A DNA stretch of 64,000 nucleotides, taken from Kribbella sp. VKM Ac-2568. GTDB taxonomy: Bacteria > Actinomycetota > Actinomycetes > Propionibacteriales > Kribbellaceae. Each line of letters opens with the position of its first letter. Position 1 is the stretch's first letter. Below, one piece after another: positions 24,876 to 33,712 of this stretch. Made by a program: the position numbers and the translations under genes. The notes beneath the pieces were generated by a model. The model saw nothing but the letters and a program-made list of their open reading frames with translations, was not told the origin of the DNA and did not search any database. The stretch covers positions 124,001 to 188,000 of the forward strand of contig NZ_SLVF01000006.1 of NCBI RefSeq assembly GCF_004345365.1, given 5' to 3'.

Positions 24876-26374
24876 CGTGTACCTCCAGGGGAGAGCCTGA
24901 TCATGTGCCACGAAGCAGGGGGCAACGTGGCCGTGCAGATGTCATTGGTGACCTCGGTGCCGTCGATCCCGCGAGGGACCACCCGGTCGGGGTCTTCGGC
25001 GGTGTTCACCGCGCTGCGGTCGTCGTCGTACAACGCGACGTGCTCGATCACCTGGAGACCCGGCTGTACGGGGACCTCCAGGTCGACCTTGTCGGTCTCG
25101 CTCCGGTTGACCACGAAGATCACCACCTCGCCGGTGCCCTCCTCGTACGTCGCGGTGCTCCAGAGGGCCGGTACCCGCCCGTAAGCCGCCGTGTCCACGT
25201 CGGGGCCGGTGATCTCGGTCCGCAGTACGGTCGAGCCGGCGTGCTTCGCGGTCAGCGCGAACGGATGGAAGATCGTCTGCCGCCAGGCGGAGCCGCCGGG
25301 GTCGGTGCGGATCGGGCCGATCACGTTCACCAGTTGCGCCAGGCAGGCGATCTTCACCCGGTCGGCGTGCCGGAGCAGGGTGATCAGCAGGCTGCCGACC
25401 ACTACCGCGTCGTCGACGGTGTAGGTGTCCTCGATCAGCGGGCTCACCTCGCGGATGTCGAGGCCGAGCTCACCAGGGAAGCGCTGCTGGTACCAGACGT
25501 TCCACTCGTCGAACGACAAGGTGATCTCCTTGTCGCTGCGCTTGAGCGCCTTGACGTGGTCCGCGGTGGCCACCACCGAGCTGATGAAGCGGTCCATCTC
25601 CTCGGCGGCCGCGAGGAAGCTGGCCTGGTCGCCGCCCATCGGCTCGTAGTACGCGTGCAGCGAGATGTGGTCGACCAGGTCGTAGGTGCGCTCGAGGACA
25701 GTGCGCTCCCAGTCGGCGAAGGTCGGCATGTGCCGGTTGCTCGACCCGCAGGCGACGAACTCGATGCCGGGGTCGACCCGGCGCATCGCGTTCGCGGTCT
25801 CCTCGGCGAGCCGGGCGTACTCCTCGGCGGTCTTGTGGCCGATCTGCCAGGGACCGTCCATCTCGTTGCCCAGGCACCACACCTTGATCGCGTGCGGCTC
25901 GGTCGCGCCGTTGGCGACGCGGCGGTCGGGCAGTTCGGTGCCGCCCGGCAGGTTGCAGTACTCGAGCAGCTCGACGGCCTCCCGGATGCCACGGGTGCCG
26001 AGGTTGACCGCCCAGATCGGCTCGACGCCGGCCTTGCGCGACCAGGCGACGAACTCGTCGGTGCCGAACTGGTTGGGCTCGATCGCGCGCCAGGCCAGGT
26101 CGAGCTTGCGGGGCCGGCCCTCCTTCGGGCCGACGCCGTCCTCCCAGTCGTAGTTCGAGACGAAGTTGCCGCCGGGATAGCGGACCGCGGTGACGCCCAG
26201 CTCCCGGACCAGGTCGAGCACGTCCTGGCGGAAGCCGTCCGGGTCGGCCGACGCGTGCCCCGGCTCGTAGATGCCGGTGTAGACGCAGCGGCCCATGTGC
26301 TCGACGAACGAGCCGAACAGGCGCCGGTCCAGTGCACCGACCACGAAGGCGGGATCGACCGCGAGACGTGCCAC
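24872..26374 (-). CDS. abfA: alpha-L-arabinofuranosidase, GH51
   Basis: 500 residues from a GTG with GGAGG upstream. It has the GH51 hallmarks: FGSFVEHMGRCVYTGIYEP at the N-terminus, the RYPGGNFVSNYDWEDGVGP block, the acid/base Glu in CLGNEMDGPWQ and the nucleophile Glu in SFDEWNVWYQ. No signal peptide is present, so it is cytoplasmic and would split imported arabino-oligosaccharides into arabinose. It is the first gene of the operon and lies next to the LacI operator region. Confidence 0.95.
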   Translation of the reverse strand: MARLAVDPAFVVGALDRRLFGSFVEHMGRCVYTGIYEPGHASADPDGFRQDVLDLVRELGVTAVRYPGGNFVSNYDWEDGVGPKEGRPRKLDLAWRAIEPNQFGTDEFVAWSRKAGVEPIWAVNLGTRGIREAVELLEYCNLPGGTELPDRRVANGATEPHAIKVWCLGNEMDGPWQIGHKTAEEYARLAEETANAMRRVDPGIEFVACGSSNRHMPTFADWERTVLERTYDLVDHISLHAYYEPMGGDQASFLAAAEEMDRFISSVVATADHVKALKRSDKEITLSFDEWNVWYQQRFPGELGLDIREVSPLIEDTYTVDDAVVVGSLLITLLRHADRVKIACLAQLVNVIGPIRTDPGGSAWRQTIFHPFALTAKHAGSTVLRTEITGPDVDTAAYGRVPALWSTATYEEGTGEVVIFVVNRSETDKVDLEVPVQPGLQVIEHVALYDDDRSAVNTAEDPDRVVPRGIDGTEVTNDICTATLPPASWHMIRLSPGGTR

Positions 26375-26393
26375 TGAGATCCTCCAGGAGATC

Positions 26394-26443
26394 TTTACAA
26401 CGATTAACCCGGATTTCTACAACGATTGACATCGCTTGTAAAG
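26394..26443. promoter_or_regulatory. LacI-type operators in the abfA-lacI intergenic region
   Basis: Three related half-sites are seen: TTTACAACGATTAA (26394-26407), TACAACGATTG (26418 on) and its inverted partner ATCGCTTGTA ending at 26440, so 26418-26440 is an imperfect palindrome. On the minus strand TTTACA and TAGAAA, 17 bp apart, could be the abfA promoter inside the operators. Repression by the divergent LacI protein is inferred. Confidence 0.55.
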
Positions 26444-26545
26444 GGGTGACCATTGACTCAGGTGGTCTTGTCGCCGTGCTGTGACCCGGCCACCCGCCCG
26501 GATCGGCATGACACACTCGGCGCAGCACGGGTGGAGGGAGTTCGG

Positions 26546-27547
26546 ATGACGACCAGACTGAGCGACGTGGCGGCGCGGGCCGGCGTCTCGGTGAAGACGG
26601 TGTCCAACGTCATCAACGACTACCCGCACATCACCTCGCAGACCCGGGCCAAGGTCGAGGCGGCGATCGCTGCACTCGACTACAAGCCGAACGTCAGCGC
26701 CCGCTCACTGCGCAAGGGCCGCTCCGACTTCATCGCGCTGGCCATCCCGGAGATGGCCTCGCCGTACTTCGCGGAGCTGGGCGCGGCGATCAGCCGGGCC
26801 GCCAAACGGCGCGGCATCACCGTGCTGATCGACCAGACCGAGGGTGAGGCCGCGGCCGAGAAGCTCGTCCTGGACGGCATGCGCGGCCAGTTGATCGACG
26901 GCATCATCTTCTCGCCGATCACCACCGCACCCGCGAAGATCGGCCTGGCCGACACCGCGAAACCCCTGGTCCTGCTGGGCGAACGGCACCCGGGCGGTCA
27001 CTTCGACCACGTAGCCGTCGACTCGGTGCAGGCCTCGTTCGACGCGACCACGCACCTGATCTCGATCGGCCGGCGCCGGATCGCCGCGATCGGTGTCGGC
27101 GGCGGCGCGGGCACGGGAACCGTTCGGCGCAAGGGCTACCGGAAGGCGCTGAAGGCCGCGGGGCTCGAGCACGACCCCGCGCTGGAGCTGGCCGGCACGG
27201 GGTACCACCGCGACGATGGCGCCGCCTCGATGCGGGAGTTGCTGGCGTTGCCGGAGCCACCGGATGCCGTGTTCTGCTTCAACGATCTGCTCGCGCTCGG
27301 CGCATTGCGGACTCTCGCGGACGCAGGATTGTCAGTGCCGGGCGACGTGGCGGTGGTGGGGTTCGACGACATCGAGGACGGCCGGTATCACTCGCCGTCG
27401 CTGACGACGATCTCGCCCGACAAGGAATGGCTGGCAGAGAACGCGGTCGGCGTACTGCTCGACCGGATCGCCGGCAACGGTGCGGCCGACCGCCGCGACC
27501 TCACCGTCCCCTACACCTTGCAGATCAGGGAATCGACCAACGGCTAG
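26546..27547 (+). CDS. LacI family repressor of the arabinan operon
   Basis: 333 residues from the ATG at 26546 (GGAGGGAG upstream); the longer frame is rejected because the helix-turn-helix starts right here. HTH: RLSDVAARAGVSVKTVSNVI, followed by the hinge KPNVSARSLRKGRSDFIAL, then a periplasmic-binding-protein-like sensor domain with AVVGFDDIEDGRYHSPSLTTI. It is divergent from abfA and probably represses the six-gene operon until an arabinose-containing ligand appears. Confidence 0.92.
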   Translation: MTTRLSDVAARAGVSVKTVSNVINDYPHITSQTRAKVEAAIAALDYKPNVSARSLRKGRSDFIALAIPEMASPYFAELGAAISRAAKRRGITVLIDQTEGEAAAEKLVLDGMRGQLIDGIIFSPITTAPAKIGLADTAKPLVLLGERHPGGHFDHVAVDSVQASFDATTHLISIGRRRIAAIGVGGGAGTGTVRRKGYRKALKAAGLEHDPALELAGTGYHRDDGAASMRELLALPEPPDAVFCFNDLLALGALRTLADAGLSVPGDVAVVGFDDIEDGRYHSPSLTTISPDKEWLAENAVGVLLDRIAGNGAADRRDLTVPYTLQIRESTNG

Positions 27548-27789
27548 AAGGCCGCCGCGCAGGTGGTGAAGTTGGCGGTGACGCTCGCGCCGCGGGCCAC
27601 CGTGACCTGGCGGGTCTCCAGCACCTGACCCGTCGGGCGGTCACACGTCATCGTCCACGACTCGGTTCCGCCTTGCTGGACGACGATCGGGCGGGTCGAC
27701 GGCTTGGTGTGCCAGATGTAGCCGCCACCCGCCGCGACCACCATCGTGGTGACCCGGTGGTAGCGGTTCGGCGGGTGGGGGCGGGTCAA
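27544..27789 (-). pseudogene. C-terminal remnant of a secreted protein
   Basis: About 80 codons with no credible start. The readable part (VTTMVVAAGGGYIWHTKPST, then TESWTMTCDRPTGQ and TVARGASVTANF) has beta-strand alternation and two Cys spaced as in the last domain of a secreted enzyme, perhaps an actinobacterial peptidase. There is no signal peptide and no catalytic part. It lies just downstream of the monooxygenase gene on the same strand, and its stop overlaps that of the LacI gene. The parent family is not certain. Confidence 0.4.
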
Positions 27790-27805
27790 CCCTCAGCGGT
27801 GGCCG

Positions 27806-28957
27806 TCAGCGGTGAATGGCTGAGAGCTGCTTGGAGAGCCCGCGACGGAACGCCGGCAGGTGCGACAGCAGGTGGAGGCCGAGGTTGCGGATCCGCCGGA
27901 CGCCCGCGGGCGCAGTGGCCAGCCGGGTCAGCCGGTGGGCGAAGGTGACCACCCGGACGGCCTCGGCGCGGCTGACGGTCGCGTACTCGTCGAGCAGCTT
28001 CTCGTCACCGTTCTTCAGCGCCTCGGAGAGCGCGTCGCCGAGTGCGACCGCATCGCGCAGGCCGAGGTTCATGCCCTGGCCGCCCGCCGGGCTGTGCGTG
28101 TGCGCCGCGTCCCCGGCCAGCACGATCCGTCGGTCCCGGTAGCGATCGGCGACCCGCTCGTGGATCCGGAATCGCGATCCCCAGACCACCTCGGTGACCG
28201 GCGCGCGCTTGCTCTGCGGACCGCGGACATCGAGGAGCTGCTGGGCGTACGCGAGGTCCGGGTGTTCCGGCGCCTCGTCGACCTCCGCGACGAGCCGGAA
28301 GGACCCGTCGGGCAGCGGAGCGACCACGAGCATGCCGGGCTTGGAGAAGTACAGCAGTACCTGGTCTGTCGGCAGGCCACTGTCCACCCTGACGTCGACC
28401 AGCGTGAAGTTCAGCGCGAGCGCATCCTTGTGGTCGTACCCGAGGCCGGCCAGATCGCGGATCTTGCTGTTCATCCCGTCGGCGGCCACGACGTACTGGG
28501 CCTTGATGGTGTCACCGCTGTCGAGAGTGACCTCGGCTCCGTCGGCAGTCTGGGTCACCCCGACCGCGGAGTACGGCCGGTGCACCGAGCCGCCGAGCTC
28601 CTCGAGGCGCTCGAGCAACACCTGCTCGGTCAGGTACTGCGGGACCATCAGGACGTAGCGGTAGTCGGTCGGCAGCTGGTCGAACCGCACGGGAATCAGC
28701 GTGCGGTCGCCGTCGCGGATGTCGAACCGCTCGGCGTGGATGCCGAGCTCGGTGAGCCGCTGGGCGACGCCGACCTCCTCGAGCATCTCCAGCGTCCTCG
28801 GGTGGATGACGCATGCCCGCGAGGTGTTCGCTCCCGCCGCCAGCCGGTCGACGACCACGACCTCGTGCCCGCGGCCCACCAGCGAGGCAGCCACCGTCAG
28901 CCCCACCGGTCCGGCTCCCACGACGACGACCTCGGCCCGTTCCGGAATCCCGCTCAT
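27806..28957 (-). CDS. FAD-dependent aromatic-ring monooxygenase (PHBH fold)
   Basis: 383 residues. The FAD-binding Rossmann motif VVVVGAGPVGLTVAASLVGRG is at the N-terminus, the second FAD motif IVLAGDAAHTHSPAGGQGMN near residue 280, and the DG motif VVAADGMNSKIRDLAG in between. These place it in the FAD_binding_3 group of class A hydroxylases, which act on phenols, polyketides or antibiotics (tetracycline- and rifampicin-type). GAGGAG precedes the ATG. It is divergent from a TetR gene whose operators overlap both promoters, so it is probably an inducible detoxification enzyme. Confidence 0.9.
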   Translation of the reverse strand: MSGIPERAEVVVVGAGPVGLTVAASLVGRGHEVVVVDRLAAGANTSRACVIHPRTLEMLEEVGVAQRLTELGIHAERFDIRDGDRTLIPVRFDQLPTDYRYVLMVPQYLTEQVLLERLEELGGSVHRPYSAVGVTQTADGAEVTLDSGDTIKAQYVVAADGMNSKIRDLAGLGYDHKDALALNFTLVDVRVDSGLPTDQVLLYFSKPGMLVVAPLPDGSFRLVAEVDEAPEHPDLAYAQQLLDVRGPQSKRAPVTEVVWGSRFRIHERVADRYRDRRIVLAGDAAHTHSPAGGQGMNLGLRDAVALGDALSEALKNGDEKLLDEYATVSRAEAVRVVTFAHRLTRLATAPAGVRRIRNLGLHLLSHLPAFRRGLSKQLSAIHR

Positions 28958-28979
28958 CAGAATCTCCTCTACCTGTCAG

Positions 28980-29053
28980 GTCAACACCTGTTGGCCAACG
29001 CTTGTTGACTTCGACTGTAGGTCGCCTTGCTGGCCAAGTCAACACCTGTTGAC
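28980..29053. promoter_or_regulatory. three palindromic TetR operators
   Basis: GTCAACA-CC-TGTTGAC is perfect at 29038-29053. Near-copies lie at 28980-28995 (GTCAACACCTGTTGGC) and 28994-29009 (GCCAACGCTTGTTGAC), the latter two overlapping by two bases. All share 7-2-7 symmetry. They fill the gap between the divergent monooxygenase and TetR starts. Confidence 0.75.
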
Positions 29054-29066
29054 CTACGGTGGGGGC

Positions 29067-29735
29067 ATGACCGAGACAGCAGCGGAGACCGCCGGGGGGC
29101 GGCGTTCGGACCGGACCCGGGCGGCGATCCTGACGGCGGCCCGGGAGCGGTTCGCGGCCGACGGGTACGAGCGCGCGACGATCCGGGCGATCGCGGCGGA
29201 CGCGACGATCGACCCGGCGATGGTGATGCGCTACTTCGGCAACAAGGAGAAGCTCTTCGCCGCGGCCGCCGAGTTCGACCTGCGGCTACCTGATCTCAGT
29301 GCGCTGCCGCGCGAAGAGCTCGGCGCGGCGCTGACCAGCCATTTCCTGGACCGGTGGGAGGGCGACGAATCCCTGAAGGCACTACTCCGGGCCAGCGTCA
29401 CCAACGAGGTCGCAGCCGACCGAATGCGCGAACTCTTCGCGGCCCAGTTGGGCCCGATGATCGCAAAACTGTCTGCCTCGACCGCGTCGGCCGCCTCTTC
29501 GGCAACCGCGGGCGGCGCGAACACTGTCGACGCGGCGAGCTCGGTCGACGTGGCGACGAGGGCCGGCCTGGTCGCGACCCAGGCACTCGGCTTCGCGCTC
29601 TGCCGGTACGTCCTCGCGCTACCGCCCGTCGCGAACCTCTCCCGCGAAGAAGCAGTCGCCTGGCTCGGCCCCACCATCACCCGCTACCTGACCGGCACCC
29701 CTAGTACCGGCACCCGACAGGCCAACACCTCTTAG
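29067..29735 (+). CDS. TetR family regulator of the monooxygenase
   Basis: 222 residues from the ATG at 29067 (GGTGGGGGC upstream); the longer upstream frame would run through the operators. HTH: TIRAIAADATIDPAMVMRYF, then NKEKLFAAAAEF. The C-terminal half is Ala-rich and typical of TetR effector domains. It should bind the three palindromes between it and the monooxygenase and repress both. Confidence 0.9.
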   Translation: MTETAAETAGGRRSDRTRAAILTAARERFAADGYERATIRAIAADATIDPAMVMRYFGNKEKLFAAAAEFDLRLPDLSALPREELGAALTSHFLDRWEGDESLKALLRASVTNEVAADRMRELFAAQLGPMIAKLSASTASAASSATAGGANTVDAASSVDVATRAGLVATQALGFALCRYVLALPPVANLSREEAVAWLGPTITRYLTGTPSTGTRQANTS

Positions 29736-29773
29736 TACCAGTCCAGCACGCAGCCGCGGCCAACGCCGTGAAA

Positions 29774-30514
29774 TCAGGTGCGGGCTTTGCTGCGGCGGCG
29801 TTTGGTGTCCTGGAGGAAGATCCAGGCGACGGCCGCGCCGGTGACGAAGCCGCCGAGGTGACCTTCCCAGGAGATGTTCGGGATGGTGAACGAGATCACC
29901 GCGGTGATCGCCACGTAGGCGATGATCCAGGTGACGTCGAGACCGCGAGCCCGGCTGATCACCAGCAGCGCGCCGACCAGGCCGAGTACCGCGCCGGACG
30001 CGCCGAGCGTGGCGCTGATGGGCGAGCCGAGGAGCCAGACCGCGACGCTGCCGCCGAGTGCGGACAGCAGGTAGAGCACTGTGAACCGGAGCCGGCCGAG
30101 CATCTGCTCGAGCGGCGGACCGACCACGTAGAGCATGAAGAGGTTCGAGAAGATGTGGAAGATCTGCACGTGGGTGTAGGCCGACGTGAGCAGCCGCCAC
30201 GGCTCGGTGTCCACCAGCACCGGGACCAGCACGAGGTCGTTGGCGACCTGGGGGCTGCCGGTCCGCACCACGATGAACACCAGCACGTTCAGGGCGAGCA
30301 TGGTGAGCGTGACGATCGGCGTGTTCCCGCGCGCCACGCCACCCAGCGACGTACGGGTGCGGGGGATCGACTTCACGCCCTCGTTGAAACACGACGGGCA
30401 CTGGAAGCCGACGGCCGCGCTGTTCATACAAGCCGGGCAGATGGGCTTGTCGCAGCGCTGGCAGCGAACGCCGGCCGGCCGATCCGGATGCCGGTAGCAG
30501 ACGGTCTCGGTCAC
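29774..30514 (-). CDS. rhomboid family intramembrane serine protease
   Basis: 246 residues from the GTG at 30514, preferred over the ATG at 30535 because GGAGAGG lies eight bases before it. The N-terminus is a small zinc-binding module (CYRHPDRP, CQRCDKPICPACM, CPSCF). Six or seven membrane helices follow, with the catalytic Ser in GASGAVLGL and His in WEGHLGGF; the HIFSNLFMLYVVG motif with its Asn is also typical. Rhomboids cut membrane proteins within the bilayer. The gene sits beside ppiA near the origin in most actinobacteria; its substrate is unknown. Confidence 0.94.
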   Translation of the reverse strand: MTETVCYRHPDRPAGVRCQRCDKPICPACMNSAAVGFQCPSCFNEGVKSIPRTRTSLGGVARGNTPIVTLTMLALNVLVFIVVRTGSPQVANDLVLVPVLVDTEPWRLLTSAYTHVQIFHIFSNLFMLYVVGPPLEQMLGRLRFTVLYLLSALGGSVAVWLLGSPISATLGASGAVLGLVGALLVISRARGLDVTWIIAYVAITAVISFTIPNISWEGHLGGFVTGAAVAWIFLQDTKRRRSKART

Positions 30515-30544
30515 GCCGTGGCCCTCTCCAGTCATGAAAGGTAC

Positions 30545-30570
30545 GGGCCGGCCGCCTCGGCGGCCGGCCC
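30545..30570 (-). terminator. strong hairpin after ppiA
   Basis: A perfect 12-bp stem (GGGCCGGCCGCC / GGCGGCCGGCCC) with a 2-base loop, between the ppiA stop and the rhomboid start. The T-run on the minus strand is poor (CTTTC), so it may attenuate rather than fully stop transcription. Confidence 0.6.
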
Positions 30571-30581
30571 GCGCAGTTGGA

Positions 30582-31124
30582 TCAGACGGTCTTGCGCTCG
30601 ATCTTGACGCTGTTGATCAGGATCGGCTCGATCGGCCGGTCGCCCGGCGCGGTCTTCGCGGTCGCGATCGCGTCGACGACCTTCTTCGACTCCTCGTCGG
30701 CGACCTCGCCGAAGATGGTGTGCTTGCGGTTCAGGTGCGGCGTCGGGACCACGGTGACGAAGAACTGCGACCCGTTGGTGCCCCGGCCGAACTGGATCCC
30801 CGCGTTCGCCATCGCCAGCAGGTACGGGCGGTCGAACTGCAGTTCCGGGTGGATCTCGTCGTCGAAGGCGTAGCCCGGCGAACCGGTGCCGGTGCCGAGC
30901 GGGCAGCCGCCCTGGATCATGAAGCCGTCGATCACCCGGTGGAAGCCGAGGCCGTCGTAGAAGCGCGCCGTGCTGGGCTGACCGGTGGTCGGGTCGGTCC
31001 ACTCCTTGGTGCCCTCGGCCAGGCCGACGAAGTTCTGCACGGTCTTCGGCGCATGATCGGGGAACAGCTTGATGACGACATCACCCTTCGTCGTCTCCAG
31101 CGTCGCGAACAGTTCTTCGGCCAC
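30582..31124 (-). CDS. ppiA: cyclophilin-type peptidyl-prolyl isomerase
   Basis: 180 residues, cytoplasmic (no signal). Active-site motifs FHRVIDGFMIQGG, NGSQFFVTVVPTPHLNRKHTIFGEV and the N-terminal GDVVIKLFPDHAPKTVQNF are intact. It catalyses cis-trans isomerisation of prolyl bonds. Its place beside the rhomboid gene, close to gyrA, matches mycobacterial ppiA (Rv0009). Confidence 0.95.
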   Translation of the reverse strand: MAEELFATLETTKGDVVIKLFPDHAPKTVQNFVGLAEGTKEWTDPTTGQPSTARFYDGLGFHRVIDGFMIQGGCPLGTGTGSPGYAFDDEIHPELQFDRPYLLAMANAGIQFGRGTNGSQFFVTVVPTPHLNRKHTIFGEVADEESKKVVDAIATAKTAPGDRPIEPILINSVKIERKTV

Positions 31125-31366
31125 GAGATACTCCTCATCGGTTACGGCTTACGACATCGATCCTGTCATGGGCCTCAAGGAGGACCGTCATCGACCGGCC
31201 CGGCCGACAGCACAGGGTGATCTCAGGGTCGGTCGCCGCCGTTTATCGGCTGGGTACGTCGTACGATGCAGAGACAGCCGGATTTGTCCAGAGCCGTACC
31301 AGATCGTCCAGGCCGCCGATGGGCTCGAGAGTCGCCCATCGACGCGGGCGGCACCGAGGAGGAACC

Positions 31367-32197
31367 GTGGGTTCGTCGAAGTCCAAGGGCAGGGTCGAGA
31401 CCGCGAAGGATCGGGTCCGGCCATACGCCGAGTCGGCATCGCAGAAGGTCGGACCAGTGGCCGGCCAGGTGCGTGACCACCTGGGGCCGGCAGTGGGCAC
31501 CGCACGGGAGAAGGTGTCGCCGTACGCGGAGAAGGCCGTCGAGCGCGGCGCCGCCGTCGCCCAGACCGCGGTCGAGAAGGCCCAGCCGGTGATCGACGAC
31601 GCGCTGAGCAAGGTCGGTCCCGCCACCGAGCACGCCGCCGAGAAGGCGCGTGAGCGGCTCAACGACGACCTGGTGCCGAAGGTGACCGCCGCGCTCGCCG
31701 CGCTGGCAGCCGCCGCCGAGCCGGTCATCGAGGAGACCTCGCGCCGGGGCAAGGCCACCAAGGCCGCGCTCAAGGGCGAGATCGACGTACCCAAGAAGGG
31801 CCACAAGTTCCGCAACTTCGTGCTCTTCCTCGGCTTCGGCGCGCTGGCCGCCGCGGCCGTCAAGAAGCTGCTGACCCCGCCGGAGCCGGCCTGGCAGTCG
31901 ACCCCGACCAGCGGCCGCGACTACAGCTCGGCCCCCGCCGGTACGACGTCGCGCCCCGCCGCCGAGAAGCCGGCCGGCACCGCGACCGACACGGCGCCGA
32001 AGCCGGAGGCCAAGGACGAGACCGTTTCGCCCAACGGCAAGACCGAGGAGGCGAAACCGGAGGCCAAGCCGGACGCGAAGCCGGAGGCCAAGGAGGACGA
32101 CACCACCAAGTCCCCGTCCGACGGCACCGCGAAGAAGGCCACCTCCACCCAGCGTCGCTCCACCGGCTCGACCAACTCCAAGCCCACCGACTCCTGA
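31367..32197 (+). CDS. apolipoprotein-like helical protein with membrane segment and acidic/basic tail
   Basis: 276 residues from the GTG at 31367 (GAGGAGGAACC upstream). Residues 1-110 are long amphipathic helices with 11-residue-like repeats (VRPYAESASQKVGPVAGQV, VSPYAEKAVERGAAVAQ). A hydrophobic stretch (FRNFVLFLGFGALAAAAVK) lies near 145-165. The last 100 residues are low-complexity Lys/Glu/Pro/Thr (EAKPEAKPDAKPEAK). It has no recognised catalytic domain. Related proteins are common near the actinobacterial origin and are usually called hypothetical. It may bind membranes through its helices. A terminator follows. Confidence 0.75.
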   Translation: MGSSKSKGRVETAKDRVRPYAESASQKVGPVAGQVRDHLGPAVGTAREKVSPYAEKAVERGAAVAQTAVEKAQPVIDDALSKVGPATEHAAEKARERLNDDLVPKVTAALAALAAAAEPVIEETSRRGKATKAALKGEIDVPKKGHKFRNFVLFLGFGALAAAAVKKLLTPPEPAWQSTPTSGRDYSSAPAGTTSRPAAEKPAGTATDTAPKPEAKDETVSPNGKTEEAKPEAKPDAKPEAKEDDTTKSPSDGTAKKATSTQRRSTGSTNSKPTDS

Positions 32198-32243
32198 TCC
32201 CGGGCCGGCAGCCTGACCGGCAGTCCCGCAAGACCCGCAACGG

Positions 32244-32279
32244 CGAAGGCCGCGACCCATCCAGGGTTCGCGGCCTTCG
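32244..32279 (+). terminator. hairpin terminator
   Basis: CGAAGGCCGCGA pairs perfectly with TCGCGGCCTTCG around a 12-base loop that itself can pair ACCC with GGGT. It lies 47 bp after the stop of the helical-protein gene. There is no long T-run, as is common in high-GC genomes. Confidence 0.6.
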
Positions 32280-32329
32280 TCATTCACCACTGCAGCTGCG
32301 GCATCACGCGGTCGCCGCAGCCGGAGCCG

Positions 32330-32650
32330 TCAGGCTTCTGGGGAGTCGGGGGCGTCTTTCTCCGGACGGGTGTTGGGGATTCGGCCCGCGGAGAGAAGCT
32401 GGGTGGCGTAGCGGTGGGTGATGCACGGGTAGGTGCCGCCACACTCGCGGCAGACGGCGTCGTTGCGGTGCAGCCAGGGGAGCACGCCGAAGCGCTTGAT
32501 CCAGGTCAGCGGCTCGCGGTCGGGCGCGTGCGCCTGCAGGGCCGAGCGGGCCGCGCTCTGGATCTCCGGTGCCGACCATTCCTCGGCACTCTTGTCCATC
32601 AACTCGCTCAGGTCCGGGTTCGGCACTGAGCTGGACGGGGGCTGGGTCAT
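32330..32650 (-). CDS. conserved hypothetical protein with a Cys-rich motif
   Basis: 106 residues, function unknown. The N-terminus is Pro/Ser-rich, followed by a helix EWSAPEIQSAARSALQAHAP and then WLHRNDAVCRECGGTYPCITHRYA. The CxxC...C...H spacing could bind a metal. There is no signal peptide or membrane segment. It is codon-typical for the genome and looks like a real small gene; homologues would be expected in other actinobacteria. Confidence 0.6.
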   Translation of the reverse strand: MTQPPSSSVPNPDLSELMDKSAEEWSAPEIQSAARSALQAHAPDREPLTWIKRFGVLPWLHRNDAVCRECGGTYPCITHRYATQLLSAGRIPNTRPEKDAPDSPEA

Positions 32651-32994
32651 CTCGTTCGTCTCCGGGCAGGGTTCGGGGCGGTACGGAGTTCAGCGCGGCT
32701 ACGGCAGCGGCGGACGGACCGCTGTTGCCGGACCACCTGGCGGGGGCCGCGGAGACGAACCCTTGGAAGCTGGCGGCGCTGATCGAGGAGTCGGAGGGGG
32801 AGGTCGGGCGGATAGGGCGGCTATCGATCAAACGTGTGATCAAACCGTGTCAGCGTGATCGCACACCGCGACATTAGTCCTCCGAGGGCCCACTCCCAGC
32901 ACCCGGGTCCCCCCGCCCCCAAACCTTCATCCACCCCTTACCCAACCGGCCTGGGCGATGGATCTCTGGAGGTGTTCCGCGGCTGATGGCGCGG
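32651..32994. other. gene-free stretch with short tandem repeat
   Basis: No convincing gene. At 32826-32850 the sequence GATCAAACGTGT is followed at once by GATCAAACCGTGT, then GTGATCGCACAC, a small array of related sites that could be an operator. A plus-strand reading frame to about 32877 lacks a good start and is not called. Confidence 0.35.
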
Positions 32995-33474
32995 TCAGAG
33001 CCAGACGGTTTCCAGGGTGATCCTGGCTTCCAGTTCGAGGAGGTGGCGTTTGGTGGGGATGCCGCCGCCGAAGCCGACCATCTTGCCGCCGGCGCCGACG
33101 ACCCGGTGACAGGGCACGATCACCGCGATCGGGTTGTGGTTGCACGCCACTCCGACCGCCCTGGCCGCGCCCGGATCGCCGACCGCTTTCGCGACCTCGC
33201 CGTACGTCTGCATCTCGCCGTAGGGGATCCGGCGCAGCTGGGCCCAGACCGAGCGCTCGAACTCCGACCCACCGCGCACCGACAGCGGCAGGTCGAACTC
33301 GGTCAACTCACCGGCGAAGTACGCCTTCAACTGCTCTTGCGCGGACAGCAGCAGGTCGTCCCGCTCGACCTGCGGGCCGACGTCGACCGCGCCGAAGTGC
33401 AGGCGGCAGAGACCGTCGTCGTCGACGGCAAGGGAGAGGTCACCGATGGGCGAATCGATCACAGACCAGCGCAT
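32995..33474 (-). CDS. ogt: methylated-DNA--protein-cysteine methyltransferase
   Basis: 159 residues from the ATG at 33474, where homology begins (MRWSVIDSPIGDLSL). The active-site Cys is in IVPCHRVVG, with the helix-turn-helix Arg finger region TYGEVAKAVGDPGAARAVG and the upstream FERSVWAQLRRIPYGEM. It removes alkyl groups from O6-alkylguanine by suicide transfer to the Cys. A single-domain Ogt-type enzyme without an AdaA domain. An upstream in-frame extension is unlikely to be translated. Confidence 0.94.
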   Translation of the reverse strand: MRWSVIDSPIGDLSLAVDDDGLCRLHFGAVDVGPQVERDDLLLSAQEQLKAYFAGELTEFDLPLSVRGGSEFERSVWAQLRRIPYGEMQTYGEVAKAVGDPGAARAVGVACNHNPIAVIVPCHRVVGAGGKMVGFGGGIPTKRHLLELEARITLETVWL

Positions 33475-33712
33475 GGATCGATTGTCCGCCCCGGCACCGA
33501 CACTTTTCTGCCCCACCACCAGCCTTTCCGCCTCCACGGACCGCGCCGGGCGCGGCAGAATGGGGTAGGGCGCAGGACACTCGCCGCGACGGGCACGCAA
33601 GGTTCTCGCCTGATCACACCGGGTTGTGCTATTTCTGATTTCCCCGCCTCACCACGGTGGATTTCGTCCGGTCGCTCATCCCTGGCACCGGGCCTGGTAA
33701 CGAGGGGTATAC

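Noticed and set aside
32569..32877. Plus-strand gene of about 100 codons
   Set aside because: No start with a ribosome site, overlaps the convergent hypothetical gene, and only its last third looks protein-like.
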